A DNA stretch of 64,000 nt, from positions 19,639,894 through 19,703,893 of the forward strand of contig CM034240.1 of assembly GCA_019916065.1 (NCBI GenBank). Reading direction: 5' to 3'. The position numbers and the translations under genes are program-made. Below are positions 1 to 11,281 of this stretch, piece after piece. This DNA comes from Vitellaria paradoxa. Taxonomy: Eukaryota > Streptophyta > Magnoliopsida > Ericales > Sapotaceae. Each line of letters starts with the position of its first letter. Within the stretch, counting starts at the first letter, position 1. Under the pieces are notes generated by a model. The model made no database searches and was not told where the DNA came from. It saw only the letters and a list, made by a program, of their open reading frames with translations.

Positions 1-810
1 TCATAAACTTGCTAGACTTTGTAAATTACTAGACATCCTAATGTAAGGCCCTGTCCTAGGAAGGCAAAAATAAACTATGTATTTGTCCAGTTTCTAGGGA
101 GGTATCATTCATCAACAGCTATTACAATGAGACAACAATTGAATCATTGTGACTGATATTTGATCCCGAAGAGGATGAAGAAATATTTGGAAAGTGGGTC
201 TTTATGATCTGATAAGAAATCAAACTTCTTTAAATGTTCCTGCTATTTAAGGGAAAAAAAAAGTAGAACATATTTTGAGACAATTAGGAATACCATCGTG
301 TTTCCCTTGATCAAACAAACAAATTCAGTTATTTAAACTACATTAAAGCTATGTTTGGAATGTGGGATCTGTGGAGGGAAAAGAAAATTGAAAGAAAATG
401 GTAGGAATGTAAAATGAAATGAAAAAGTCAATTTTTTTTATTAAGTTAGAAAAATAAGACTAAAATGAATAGATATTTGTCAATAAAGTTTAACTTTTAC
501 TTGATTAAATATACGAAATCACACAAATTATAAATTTTATTTTCCCTTCAATTTTGCTTTTCTTCCACAAATTCATGTTCCAAACATAGCATAAATTCTC
601 TCTCTTTTTTCTTTGCAAGAAAATATTGAATTTGCTCTTCCAAGATTTTGGTTTGTCTTTTCCATAAAACGCCAATTACAATATGCCACGCAATTTTTAT
701 AACAGGGTCTCAGGTGTTGTATCTACAGGCATATTGGAACATTTACAAAATCGTTACTTACTGGGCAAATGATTCAACTTCAACTAACAGTGCTATAGCC
801 TTCTTTTCAG
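1..810 (+). other. Intron (or upstream part) of the C2-domain gene
   Basis: No exon of the C2-domain gene could be recognised here. The first exon begins after an acceptor (ttcttttcag) at 801-810 and starts inside a C2 domain, so the preceding exon should lie upstream of the window. The stretch holds a MITE (348-590) and otherwise AT-rich noncoding sequence. Short open frames here do not resemble known proteins. Confidence 0.6.
348..590. mobile_element. MITE with about 45-bp terminal inverted repeats
   Basis: The left end reads GCTATGTTTGGAATGTG and the right end, reverse complemented, reads GCTATGTTTGGAACATG. Similarity continues inward for about 45 bp (fibres of GTGGA-GAAAAG-AAAATTGAA in both arms). 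The 243-bp length, AT-rich core and lack of coding capacity fit a non-autonomous DNA transposon. No clean target duplication was seen, so the superfamily is not assigned. Confidence 0.7.
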
Positions 811-3800
811 GTTCTCCAGAGAACAATTTCTGTCCCACATACTTCAAATCCTAGGTGGAACCAGAGGTTTGAATTTAATGAGATAGGAGGTGATGAATAT
901 CTTTTGCTAAAATGCTACAATGAAGAACCCTTTGGAGACGGTATCATTGGCAGTGCAAAAGTAAATTTAGAATGCGTAGAGGGATCAATGAGGGATGTGT
1001 GGGTTCCCCTTGAAAAAGCAAGTTCTGGAGAGCTGCGACTTCAAATAGAAGCAGTGAGAATTGATGACTCTGAAGGATCCAGGGTATGCTTTCATAGGCA
1101 TCTAACACGTCTTTAATGATTGCATAATGAAGTTTAAAGCATGACTATCCCAAATTTCTTCTCTTGGACAGAGTTATACATATCTGTATGTGTATCTTTT
1201 ATGTATGTGTGTCTGTGTGCATTTTTGCTAGATGTGGCAATTCAAAGGTATGGGCTGGCTTTGAAGTTTAGGCTCATGCTGTTGCCATCTTGGGCTTTAG
1301 TAGGGGTGTGTTTGAGCGGTATTGAAATAAGTTGGGGATGCCAAACGATGCCTAAGAATATTACTGTAATGGACTCAGTTCTTTCCTGATTGTTGTCCAG
1401 CTTGGGCGTAATATTGATGGATAATAAATGGGCATGGGTTCAAATAATTTCAGACTACTGCCTTTGAAACTACCACCAAGAAGTCTGTGCTTAGGTTTTT
1501 TAAAAAGGTCAACCTCAAGTGGGCTTTGCATTGTTGCCTGACCCTCGACATTGTAAGCATTTTTCACAGAGTACTGGTCCGACTCATGTTCAAAATATAT
1601 TGGCATAGTTTATCCAATAAGCAACCTTACTATGCGTTTCTTTGTGTTCATGTGAAGATAATGTGGACTTCAATTCCCTTTCTTTGTATGTTCAGGGTTC
1701 AAACATCTGTTCAAGCAACGGCTGGATTGAACTTGTCCTTGTTGAAGCAAAAGACCTTGTTGCTGCTGATCTCGGAGGGACAAGTGACCCGTACATTACA
1801 TTACAATATGGAAATATGAGAAGAAGAACAAAGGTTAGCAATCATGGTTATTTATATAATAATGTCATTACAGCAAAGAAATTATTTTCTGCAGAAATAC
1901 CAGAGGATTAGGAAATTAGAAGATTGTGTAAATATTATAATATTCCTTTGTAATATTCCCTCCATAATTTCAGCACTCATCATAGGGAAACTTGCCATGT
2001 ATAGATACTAGGATAGGCTATAAGTAGGAGGATCTTTGTAACGTTTTTATTCAGAAAACACATAAACAAAAGTGAGATTATTTTTGATTTCTGTCTTCAT
2101 GATATCAGAGCATAGGTTCTCAAAAACCTAGCTCAAATGGCCGCCAAACCTATCGGCAGTCAGGAGACTTTCTCCTCTATCACTTACGAAGGAGAAATAG
2201 AGGATCAATCATCCATTACCACCATGGGAGAGGTAGACGTCTCGTCAGTTTAGATTACCATGGACAAATTCAAGGGAAAAAACTTCCGTGAATGGGTATA
2301 GTCAATCAAACTTGTGATTGATAGCAAAAGAAAAATTAGTTATCTGATTGGCACTACAAAAGGCCCAATGAAGGAGACACAGTGGCCCTTCAAAGATGGC
2401 AATCGGAGAACGCCGTGGTAACCTCTCTACTGGTCAATTCTATGGTCTCATCGATAAAAAAAACCTACTTGTGGCTTCCAACGGCAAAGAATGTTTGGGA
2501 TGCCATACATGAGACTTACTCTGATGAGGAGAATTTCTCTCAGATATCTGATCTAAAAACCCAATTATGGCAAATGAAGCAAGCGGATAAGGATGTTGCA
2601 GAATATTATTTCGAGATGACAACAATCTAGTAGAAACTCAATCAGAGTATCAACGACAGTTGGGAGTGCACCGTTGATAGTGTGTACTACAAGAAAAGGG
2701 TCGAAAATGAGAGGATTTTTGAGTTCTTGGCTGGATTGAACCAGATCTTGGATGATGTGCGTGGCCAGGAACTCAGCCGTTGTCCCCTACTGTCGATTCG
2801 AGAAGTGTTCGCCGAGGTTCACAAGGAAGAAGCCAGGTGAATGGTGTGATGGGCAGAGAATCGAAGATAATGGGGCAAGAGATTGAGGGCTTTGCCCTAG
2901 TATCTTAGAATACACACACCGAGTCAAGTCATTTGACCGATGAAGCTTTTGGAGGGGTGACCCGTTGAGATGCTAGATCTGGCTATTTGACCCGAGGCCC
3001 ATTTACTGGAGCAGGCCCAAAACAGTCAAAAGGGAGGTTATTTTGTGACCATTGCAAGAAAACTAGCCACTCTAAAGACACGTGCTATGAAATCCATGGA
3101 AAACCTACAGATTGGAAACTTAGACAGAACAAAAATAAGGATTACCAAGCTGCAATTGAAAATTTTTTGGGAGGAAGAGGTCCACAAACAAGTCAAAATA
3201 GTCCATTTAGTCCTGAATAACTGGGAAAACTCTATGAGTTATGTTTCACGTTTCAAAATTCTGGTCAATCCTCCACAAATGTTCCCTTTGGATCATTAGC
3301 CTAAAAAGGTAATTTTTTACAAGCTTTAATTACCTCCAGTACCAAAACTCCATGGTTCATAGACTCAGGCGCTTCTGACCACATGACTGTGTATTACAAT
3401 TTATTCTCTTCATACTTCTCTTATGCTGGAAATTTAGAAGTCAGAATTGCAAATGGATCACTCTCATATGTAGCAGGAAAAGGGAGTATTCACCTCTCAA
3501 ACTCACTGTCTTTAAAATCTATCCACCATGTTCCAAATCTCTCATGTAATTTACTGTTTATTAGTAAATTAACCAAAGATTCGAACTGTTTAGCTAACTT
3601 CACTCAAGTTTGGTGTGAAATTGGTTTTGTATTATAGTGTGAAAATTAATGAAAACTGAGCGTACTTCAATTCTGTCATGCAATAAATACACCCAACAAA
3701 CACGAGTATGGTCATTAATGAAAGTTATGAACCATTTTGTTTGTGTTCTATTTGAGGTTCAGGATGGTCCCCATTAATCATTATGAATCACAGCAAAAGG

Positions 3801-6800
3801 AGTAGATGGTTTATAAGTGGACAAGGGAAAAGAAACATGATGATGTTTTGCAAACTCATATGTTACACATTGAAAGTCAATGGACCTCTTATTTGATCAC
3901 ATAGCTGGAAATAAATGTTTCAAATAAGGAAAACTAGGGTGCTCCATTCTAGAACGCCACAGTAGAAATTCACTATTCTGGGAAGTAGATATAGAATTAC
4001 AAAAAACTTCACTAAAATCATTGCTTATAGTTGCCTCATCAAAATAGTAGAGTCCTTCACATTCCTTAGTACTACCAATTCACAGGTCCGGAAAAGTACA
4101 AAGAGAGGAAGTGAAATTCGAACTCTAGATAGTCCTGATTTGGGCCTTTCCATCTATGAGTCTCTCCCATATACTTCGCCATCAATAGAAGAGCACTGAC
4201 AGATACAGAAATACAAAAAACCAAAGAAACATTAGTCTACTCATGGAGGTCAAAACCAAAGGAGTCAGAGTCTCTCACATTCCCTGCACCAAAAGAGCCA
4301 GAACCGATGACAGTTCCGAGTCATGACCCCTCTTCTAATCTGGAGTAGGTAACTGAATTTCTTAATATCTTTGATGATGATTTGCCCATAGCTCTTCGAA
4401 AAAAGCCTAGATCATGTACGTTTTATCCCATATCACACTTTACGTCCTATAATACTCTATCCACACAGCATCGTGGCTTTATTTCTAACATTGATCGCAT
4501 TACAATTTCAAAGAACATCCAAGAGGCCCTTGTTGTTCCAGAATGGAAAGAGGCTATCATGGAAGAGGTGAGGGTACTTGAAAAGAATGGAATTGGGGAA
4601 GTGGCAAAGTTACCCAAGGGAAAAAGACCAATAGGCTACAAGTGGGTCTTTACTGTAAAGTACAGGGCTGATGGAACAGTTGAACGATAGAAGGCACGAT
4701 TAATTGTAAAGGGCTTCACCTAGACATATGGAATTGACTACTCAGAGACATTTGCACCAGCGGCAGAACTGAATACTGTGAGAGTTCTTCTATCCTTGGC
4801 AGCTAATCTGGACTGGCCACTCTAGCAACTAGATATCAAGAATGTATTCTAGAATAGAGAGATAGAATAAGAAGTATTTATAAAGTTACCTCCTGGATTC
4901 TGCAGGGAAGGAGATAGCAGAGTTTGTAAGCTGATGAAATCCATGTTTGGACTCAAACAGTCTCTAGGAGCGTAGTTTGATAGATTCACAAAGGTGATTA
5001 AAGGATAGAGGTACAAACAAGGGCAAGCAGATCATACTATGTTTGTTTGGCTAGCTAAAAGTGGAAAAAAGGCTATTCTTATAGTATATGTTGATGATAT
5101 CATCTTGACAAAAGATGATTCAATAAAGATGGAAAGATTGGAGAAAGTCTTGGCCAATGAGTTTGAGGTAAAGGACCTTGGGCAGTTACGTTACTTTCGG
5201 GGAATGGAAGTAGTCAGATCACAGAAAAGAATCAGTGTGTCTCAAAGGAAATATATACTTGATCTTCTTTCTGAGACAGGGATGCTAGGCTGTAAATCCA
5301 GTGAGACTCCGATTGAGTCAAAGAAGAAGACAGAGAAGGCAGGACAACCAGTTGAGAGGGTTAGATATTAGAGACTGGTAGGGATACTGATCTATCTTTC
5401 ACACACTAGACTAGACATTGTATTTGTAGTAAATACTATGAGTCAACATATGCAATCACCAGAGGAGGTACAGTAGAAAGCAGTATACAGGATTTAAAAA
5501 TATGTAAAGGGCTCACCAAGTAGGGGTCTACTATTCAAAAATGGTGAGACTAGAGGAGTTAAAATCTTTACGGATGCAGACTGGGCAGGTGCAATCGAAG
5601 ATAGGAAATCTACGACAGGATATTGTATCTTTGTATGGGGCAACTTGGTAACTTGGAGAAGTAAGAGGTAGAATGTAGTGGCCAGAAGCAGTGCTAAAGC
5701 AGAATGTAGGGCCATTGCCCAAGGATGTGTGAAGGACTATGGCTAAAAAGACTTTTGGAAGAACTACATATTACAGTAAAGTTTCCCTTAAACTATACTG
5801 TGATAATAAGGCTGCCATTGACATATCACTTAATCTAGTCCAGCATGACCGAACCAAGCATGTGAAGGTAGAAAGGCACTTTATCAAGGAGAAGATGGAA
5901 GGAGGAATCATTTGCATGATCTATGTACCTACACGGAAGCAAGCGGTAGACATTCTCACTAAAGGAGTACTCAGATTGGTGTTTGAGGAATTAATAGGCT
6001 AGTTGGACTTATTTAATATCCACGATCCAACTTGAGAGAGAGTGTAGAAATACTGGAGAATTAGGAAATTAGAAGATTGTGTCAATATTATAATATTCCT
6101 TTGTAATATTCCCTCAGTAATTTCAACACTCATCGTAGGAAAACTTACCATGTATAGATACTAGAATAGGTTACAAGTAGGAGGATCTTTGTAACGTTTT
6201 TATTCAGAAAGCATAGAAATAAAAGTGAGATTATTTCTTATTTCTGTCTTCATGTTCAGCTTTTATATGATTTATCCTAGACTATATTTTCATGTACGCA
6301 TTTCTTGGTGTATTGAGCTTGTCTGTGAGATTCATGTACATGTGGCATTAATATTTTAGGTTTTCCATTCATAACTGCCAGTAACTTACATTTCTCTTCG
6401 ACTTTATTTTTTGTTTCCTTTTTCATTCTTTTTGGAAGCAATTTGCGTTAGGCCTTCTTTCTTAATTGCCAACAATAGGTGTCTTAAGTTAATGTCAGTC
6501 TTGTACAAATCTTATAAAATTCTTACAACATAATGGCTATCCTGCAATCACTCTTACATTCCTAACATGCTCCACTATTTAAAACCACTCAAATCCCATG
6601 GGCCACATAATTTTCAATCTCTCCATGTTTTTGAATAATTTTCCAAAGTATTAAATCAAAAATCTTTTATCCATCAAGTTTTACTCTATTTTCATCCTTT
6701 TTTTTTTTAAATTTTTCTGTAGTTACACTGCATATTCTGTCTTAGATTCTTAGTCTTCCTTAACCTCAAAGTTTGGTGTTACATTTGTATTTTGGATTTC

Positions 6801-8573
6801 AAATGAAGGGATTTGTCACAAATTATTTTATTTTATTTTTATTTTTTATAAATAAGATGTGTCACAAATTGTTGATGGAGAATCAACTTAAATGTAGATT
6901 GACTGGATTTTAACTTGAACCTAAAAGATTGGACATGAAATAATCATGTAAAACTGGTTATTTGAAATCCTTGGTATTAATGATTCAATTTGTACAAAAA
7001 TCCTAACAAAATAGTTGTCAAGTTACGCATGGTAGTCACATTCTTAATAATTTCATCTGTAACTCTAATGCAAAAAATATGTACTTAGTGTTCAATTCCT
7101 GATTTTTGTAAGTCCTCAATTGCCCCCAAAGTTTGAGATGTTAGAAAGTGGGCCAACAATGTATATCAACTAACTTAGACAGTCCCCCTCACGTGCAACC
7201 TTGTCTTGCATGTGAAGTTGAAGGATGAACAAACCCAACTGAATATTTGCATCAACTGAAACAAACACAATAACAAGAACTGAAACCAAAACCTCTGGAA
7301 GCAAGAGCTCTAATACCATATTAAGTCATCAATTATCCCAAAACCTTAAGCTCTTAGGAAATAGACCCAACACTTTATATCAAGTTAATATAACATATTT
7401 AACCCCATTATTTGTTGGAAATTCACTTGTTTTTCTGCCTACTCACTGGTGACAGCCTCATTGTACATCTGTAATTAAGTCAATATATCTATCTGATACT
7501 TCTCTACTTTCCAGAAACTCTCCACATTATATCTACAAGGACCATATCATGTGCTTTTTCTAATTTGATATCCTTAGATACTGCTGCCCAGTATTACACT
7601 ACAATTTCTTTACCAGGGTTTGCCTTGCCTTCCAGGTTTTGTATAAAACTCTGAATCCTCAGTGGCACCAGACTTTTGAATTCCCTGATGATGGTAGTCC
7701 CCTGGAGTTGCATGTGAAAGACCATAATGCAGTGCTGCCCACATCAAGCATTGGTGATTGTATCATTGAATACCACGGATTGCCTCCAAATTGGAAGGCT
7801 GACAAGTGGATACCCCTTCAAGGAGTGAAAAGGGGAGAGGTTCACATTCAGCTTACAAGAAAAGTTCCACAACTAGAGAAGAGATCAAGTTCGGACTCTG
7901 AATCATCCGCAAATAAAGCCCAAGGTATTTCTTACCAGGTGAGAATGTTTGCTTGTCCTTGGAAATTCCTTTCATGTGTCTAGCACTTCCCATTAGTGCA
8001 AATTGAAAATTTCTTGATTTTTCCATAATTGCTTAAAATATGCCTAAAATATGTTAAAGCATTTATTTGTATGTCATATGTTCATGATGCACACTTGTAA
8101 TGACAGCAATTTTTGCATAACAAGTCATGATATAATTTCTGATCAACAGCAAATTTTGAATAATTTCAATTATTCCTAGTTGACGACATTGATGTGGATT
8201 CTCTCTAGCATAAATGAAGTCTTTGTGTGGCTATTGGAGAGTGAAAATTAAGTGACTCAATGACTTTAGCCCATAACATTATCACGTGCTTATTTGCCTA
8301 ATAGTGACTAGTGAAGCCTACAATTTGCAAGGTCTCATTTTTGGGTTGGATAAATTTCACATTGCCCCTTCGAGCTTCTACCTGATTCACAATCATGGGC
8401 CTGGGCTTTTAATTAGTTGCAATCTTTCCCCTAACTAACTATTTTGCCCCTGCATTCCAACCATTAATTGTCCAACTTTTAGGGGCAAATTGGTACCAAG
8501 GGTGACACATCAACTAATTAAAAACTCAAGCCTCCATTAAGTGTCCAACTTTTAAGGGAAAATTGTTAAAAGA

Positions 8574-8605
<32 letters not shown>

Positions 8606-8949
8606 CTCAATTCCTGAAGTGGGATTCGGGTAAAAAGCTTGGGGTGACTTTGAAATTTGTCCATTTTTTTTTTTACTTTCCTAAGCTTGACCATTTTTCT
8701 TACAAATTCTATTTCAAATGGATGTAACAGGTTAAACAAATGATGATGAGGTTTCGATCCCTAATTGCAGATGGGAACCTGGATGGATTCCCAACATACT
8801 TGAGTGAGCTCCAAAGCCTTCAAGATGTGCAAGAAGAGTACACGGTCCAGTTGGAGACTGAGCAGATGCTTTTACTCAACAAGATAAACGAGCTCTGCCA
8901 GGAAAGCCTAAACTCCTGGCCTGCTCCGAGTGGAAGATCTTCCCATTAA
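811..8949 (+). CDS. NTMC2T3: C2-domain protein, NTMC2T3/SYTF type (3' exons, partial at 5' end)
   Basis: Four exons read in phase 0: 811-1083, 1696-1833, 7636-7938 and 8731-8949 (TAA stop at 8947-8949). All junctions are GT-AG. The exons encode about 310 residues. Exon 1 is the back half of one C2 domain (NPRWNQRFEF, then VWVPLEKASSGELRLQIEA). Exons 2 and 3 form a second C2 domain with VEAKDLVAADLGGTSDPYI, the YKTLNPQWHQTFEFPDDGS strand, and LELHVKDHN as calcium-loop region. Exon 4 is a short helical tail (VQLETEQMLLLNKINELCQE). From memory of the family, this order and the C-terminal tail match plant NTMC2 type 3 (Arabidopsis At3g18370), an SMP/C2 membrane-contact-site protein thought to bind phospholipids at ER contacts; the transmembrane and SMP parts would be upstream of the window. 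The 5.8-kb second intron carries a copia element and a TRIM in the same region, yet the exons have no stops, so the gene is probably expressed. Confidence 0.88.
1890..2099 (+). repeat. 5' LTR of copia element
   Basis: The sequence starts TGCAGAAATACC and ends TCTGTCTTCA. It pairs with the 3' LTR over its full 210 bp. Confidence 0.92.
2100..2111 (+). other. Primer-binding site, copia element
   Basis: TGATATCAGAGC directly follows the 5' LTR. It differs by one base from TGGTATCAGAGC, the usual complement of the initiator tRNA-Met 3' end in plant copia elements. Confidence 0.85.
2137..3220 (+). pseudogene. Copia gag, broken
   Basis: Starts at an ATG 37 bp after the LTR. In-frame stops interrupt the N-terminal part (for example at GTT-TAG-ATT, where related elements have CAG) and the frame changes near 2380. 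The middle (2382-2630) reads as the UBN2/gag polyprotein type found in plant copia elements (NVWDAIHETYSDEENFSQI). The zinc knuckle lies near 3040-3085 as C-x2-C-x4-H-x4-C (FCDHCKKTSHSKDTC). No intact product is possible. Confidence 0.85.
3340..6002 (+). pseudogene. Copia pol (protease, inverted integrase part, RT, RNase H), broken
   Basis: The protease motif DSGASDHMT lies at 3362-3388. An inverted block (about 3640-4120) holds the pre-integrase and start of the integrase core. The RT begins near 4520 (VPEWKEAIMEE, then GYKWVFTVKYRADG), with the catalytic YVDDI at about 5087-5101 and KDLGQLRYFRGMEV after it. RNase H follows (TDADWAG, KSTTGYC, ARSSAKAE, LYCDNKAA). At least 14 stops interrupt RT and RNase H; most sit where CAG or TGG is expected. 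Confidence 0.88.
3640..4120 (-). pseudogene. Inverted integrase segment inside the copia element
   Basis: Read on the minus strand, this block encodes the pre-integrase region (ECEGLYYFDEATISNDFSE, then WRSRMEHPSFPYLKHLFP) and the start of the integrase core (WFITFINDHTRVCWVY). All surrounding coding parts of the element read on the plus strand. The edges are approximate because a short piece near the left breakpoint (ANFT-like) seems to be present in both orientations. Confidence 0.8.
6034..6042 (+). other. Polypurine tract, copia element
   Basis: GAGAGAGAG lies directly before the 3' LTR, in the place where the plus-strand primer is expected. Confidence 0.7.
6043..6252 (+). repeat. 3' LTR of copia element
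   Basis: Starts TGTAGAAATACTGG, ends TCTGTCTTCA, 210 bp, about 90% identical by eye to the 5' LTR, with mostly transition differences. Confidence 0.92.
6253..7106 (+). other. Intron sequence between copia element and TRIM
   Basis: AT-rich noncoding sequence of the second intron of the C2-domain gene. No exon, RNA gene or repeat boundary was recognised. Confidence 0.5.
7107..7395 (-). mobile_element. TRIM (miniature LTR retrotransposon), minus orientation
   Basis: Two short terminal repeats (7107-7181 and about 7319-7395) are alignable throughout; on the minus strand they begin TGTCTAAGTTAGTTGATATA and TGTTATATTAACTTGATATA. Right after the 5' LTR (minus strand) lies TGGTATTAGAGC (7307-7318), a one-base variant of the initiator tRNA-Met primer site. 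Just before the 3' LTR lies the purine run GAGGGGGAC. The 289-bp total and no coding capacity are typical of TRIMs. It sits in the second intron of the C2-domain gene, just upstream of exon 3. A decayed relative is at 33348-33575. Confidence 0.78.
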
Positions 8950-10137
8950 AACCGCAATAAAAATGTTGTCCTTTCTTCTTGAAAATAATTTTGCCTCCAT
9001 GCATGACGGCCATTACAACCAACAAGAAAACAGATATGTGGTTTGGTAATTGAAGATTGTTGTGGCAACCTTCATGATGTGTAAATATAGCCATGCAACA
9101 CTGGTGTATAAATTTTGAGCAGTGAATGAAAAGATTGGGCGACCTTGACAAAGTTTATATCTCAATCTTTGGTGTTTTGAAATTTATCTCTAAAGTAAGC
9201 TATAGTTTATGCGGACTTTGTTAGGTTTAGTTTTAGTGTTGTGACATTTGCGTTTTAAAATTATATAAGAATTTAGTGTTGTGACATTTGCGTTTTTTGT
9301 ATTTGAATCAAGTTTAGGTTAATTTGAAGGTTGTATTTTTGGGGGAGGGGTGTCCTAGTTTGCTCAAGTCAAAATTTAGTTTAAAAGTTGGATTAATTAC
9401 AACACCTTTTCAACTATACTTGATTTTCAATTTATTCTCTTCATTTATTAACCTAACACTTTGATCCTCTCATCTATTTGAGAAGAATTTAGTTTGGAAA
9501 CCTTAAAAAAGTTAAATGAAATCAAGTAAACAATCAACTTTTTTTAAAAATATAAATTTACTAAGACTAAAATGCCCTCAAATAACCAAAAAAAAATAAA
9601 AAAATAAAATACATAAATATTGGCGGGAGAGCACGAAGAGAATGAAGAGTTCTATATCGCTCAGAAGACAACGAAGAAATCAAAGAAATTGTAAGTGATT
9701 AGAATAGATTAGAATTTTGACTAGTTAAACGTAAGCCTAATTCACACTCTTCTTCATCTTCTAATTTCTCACTCAATTTGGATAAGTTTGGGTAACCCTA
9801 ATCGGACAGAAAAATTTTCGATTTAAAGGGTAAGTATAAAATTTGTAAGTTTACGTGTTTAAAACTATGATTTATTTGAGTTTGGTGAAAAATGGAATGA
9901 TAAAAAAAATTAGGGCTTGGTTTAGTTTATTGTTTTGTGAGAAAAGCATAGCAATTCATCTTCTTTTATATAGTCTCTATCTCATCTCCTCGAGTGTGAA
10001 TATTTGATACCTACTAATAGAATAATAATTGCCCCACATTTTAATACCCCATTTTTGCGTTGTGCTTGTATCAAATATGCTTATATGATTGTTCATGTAT
10101 ATATGGTCACATTTGTTGATAATTTTACTATTTCTTA
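8950..10137. other. Intergenic region after the C2-domain gene
   Basis: Holds the 3' untranslated region of the C2-domain gene to roughly 9180, then AT-rich noncoding sequence. An imperfect direct repeat of 'agtgttgtgacatttgcgtttt' type occurs near 9234 and 9273. No gene was recognised. Confidence 0.5.
8956..8961 (+). terminator. Polyadenylation signal of the C2-domain gene
   Basis: AATAAA lies 7 bp after the stop codon, inside the 3' untranslated region. It is close to the stop, so a downstream weaker signal may be used instead. Confidence 0.4.
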
Positions 10138-10464
10138 GATGTAGATGACTAATGTAAGGTTCACATTTGAGATACACTATGGTGGGATATATTTGTAGAA
10201 GCAGCACATAGATAATATATGGGTGGACATGCTAGTCCATGTAGAGTTGATTCTAATTTAATGTCATACTTTGAAATGGTAGATATAGTAAAAGAGTTAG
10301 GCTGTAGAGATAAATTCATAGTTTATCATAGGCTTCTAGGTTATGATATGGAAAGTGCATTAGTGGCGTTAACTAATGCCAATAATGTAATGAAAATGTT
10401 TAAAATTCATGTTCAGAGACTTATGATTGAGTTGCTCATTGACTGTCTTCGTGCCATTAATGAA

Positions 10465-11281
10465 AAGGTGCTCATGGTTTTGAGCCAATTTTTTCTTTTT
10501 TCTTTTTTTTTTTTTTTGAGGAACCAAAACCAAACTGTTATGAATGATTAACTGTTCAAATCGGTCTAGTCGAGGTTTTGCGATTCTCCTTCTTATTTGC
10601 TCGATTCCCATCCTCTTTTGTTTTTGCTGGATCAATACAACATATGTAGTCACTATTGTTCACATACAAATGGGGTACCCACTTCTTCTTCAATTCATTG
10701 ACAACGCTCATCTTATAATCCATCTTGGCTTGCTTTTCACGACTAAAAGGGAGGATATACTTAAACATCTTCCAAACAAAACCTGCCTTTTCTCCTATAT
10801 TCCTTAACCCCATCGCTATTGAAACTTAAGAGGGATTAAATTGATGAGCCTCCACAAATATTCCTTGTTTGGCTAATGCTTTTCCCACTTGAAGAGCGAA
10901 TCCACCCCCTTAAAGAATGACCTGTAATGCATACGTTGCTGCTATTATACCTATTAGCAATTAATTTCAATGCCTTTAAGGCAATGTTGAATCTAACCAA
11001 ACCCTTTGCAAGAAGTTAGGGTTTTTTTCTTTTAACTTTAAGAAATTATATAATTTAAGAAATTATATAATAAATGTTTATTATATAATTTATATTAATA
11101 ATAAAATGTGGACGGTTAACTGAACCGACGGTTAATGTATATTAAAAATTGGAAATGAACTGAAAATTAAAAAAAAAAAAATAGAATCAAAACTATCAGT
11201 TTAGTTAACTACAATTTTTGATTCAATTTGTTTTGTTCGATTCTGTTTTTCAATTTACTTGATTTTTTTGCACATTCCTAA
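10465..11281. mobile_element. Small non-autonomous hAT-like element carrying a host gene fragment
   Basis: Flanking 8-mers TTAATGAA (10457-10464) and TTAATGAT (11282-11289) match at 7 of 8, the hAT target-duplication length. The ends are loosely inverted: left AAGGTGCTCATGG, right (reverse complement) TTAGGAATGTGCAAAA, both like the TAGGGGTGTNC ends of Ac-like elements. The MULE frame is continuous up to the left duplication. The inside holds a minus-strand lipase-like gene fragment instead of a transposase. The element ends are inferred and could be off by a few bases. Confidence 0.55.
10556..11020 (-). pseudogene. Captured fragment of a class-3-lipase-like gene (At4g10955 type)
   Basis: The minus strand reads NSSNVCITGHSL (GHS nucleophile elbow), then after a one-base frame change GGFALQVGKALAKQGIF, VEAHQFNP, one stop, and VSIAMGLRNIGEKAGFVWK, ending with WVPHLYVNNSDYICC. 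From memory this order matches the central and C-terminal part of the plant alpha/beta hydrolase annotated in Arabidopsis as GDSL esterase/lipase At4g10955. About 150 residues are recognisable, roughly the last half of the family. A stop and a frameshift show that it is dead. Both ends run into sequence of the surrounding hAT-like element. Confidence 0.72.

Larger units (their letters stand above)
1890..6252 (+). mobile_element. Complete but defective Ty1/copia retrotransposon
   Basis: The 4363-bp element has two 210-bp LTRs (TG...CA), an initiator-tRNA-Met primer site, a purine tract, and the copia order gag - protease - integrase - RT - RNase H. Flanking 5-mers TTTTC (1885-1889) and TGTTC (6253-6257) match at 4 of 5, a likely eroded target duplication. 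The two LTRs differ at about 20 of 210 positions by eye, so the insertion is old. The reading frames carry many stops and a frame change in gag, and the integrase part is inverted. It lies in the same orientation as the host gene, inside its second intron. Confidence 0.93.

Noticed and set aside
1487..1911. Two overlapping open frames as separate small genes
   Set aside because: Only 1696-1833 is coding, as an exon of the C2-domain gene; the rest is intron and LTR sequence.
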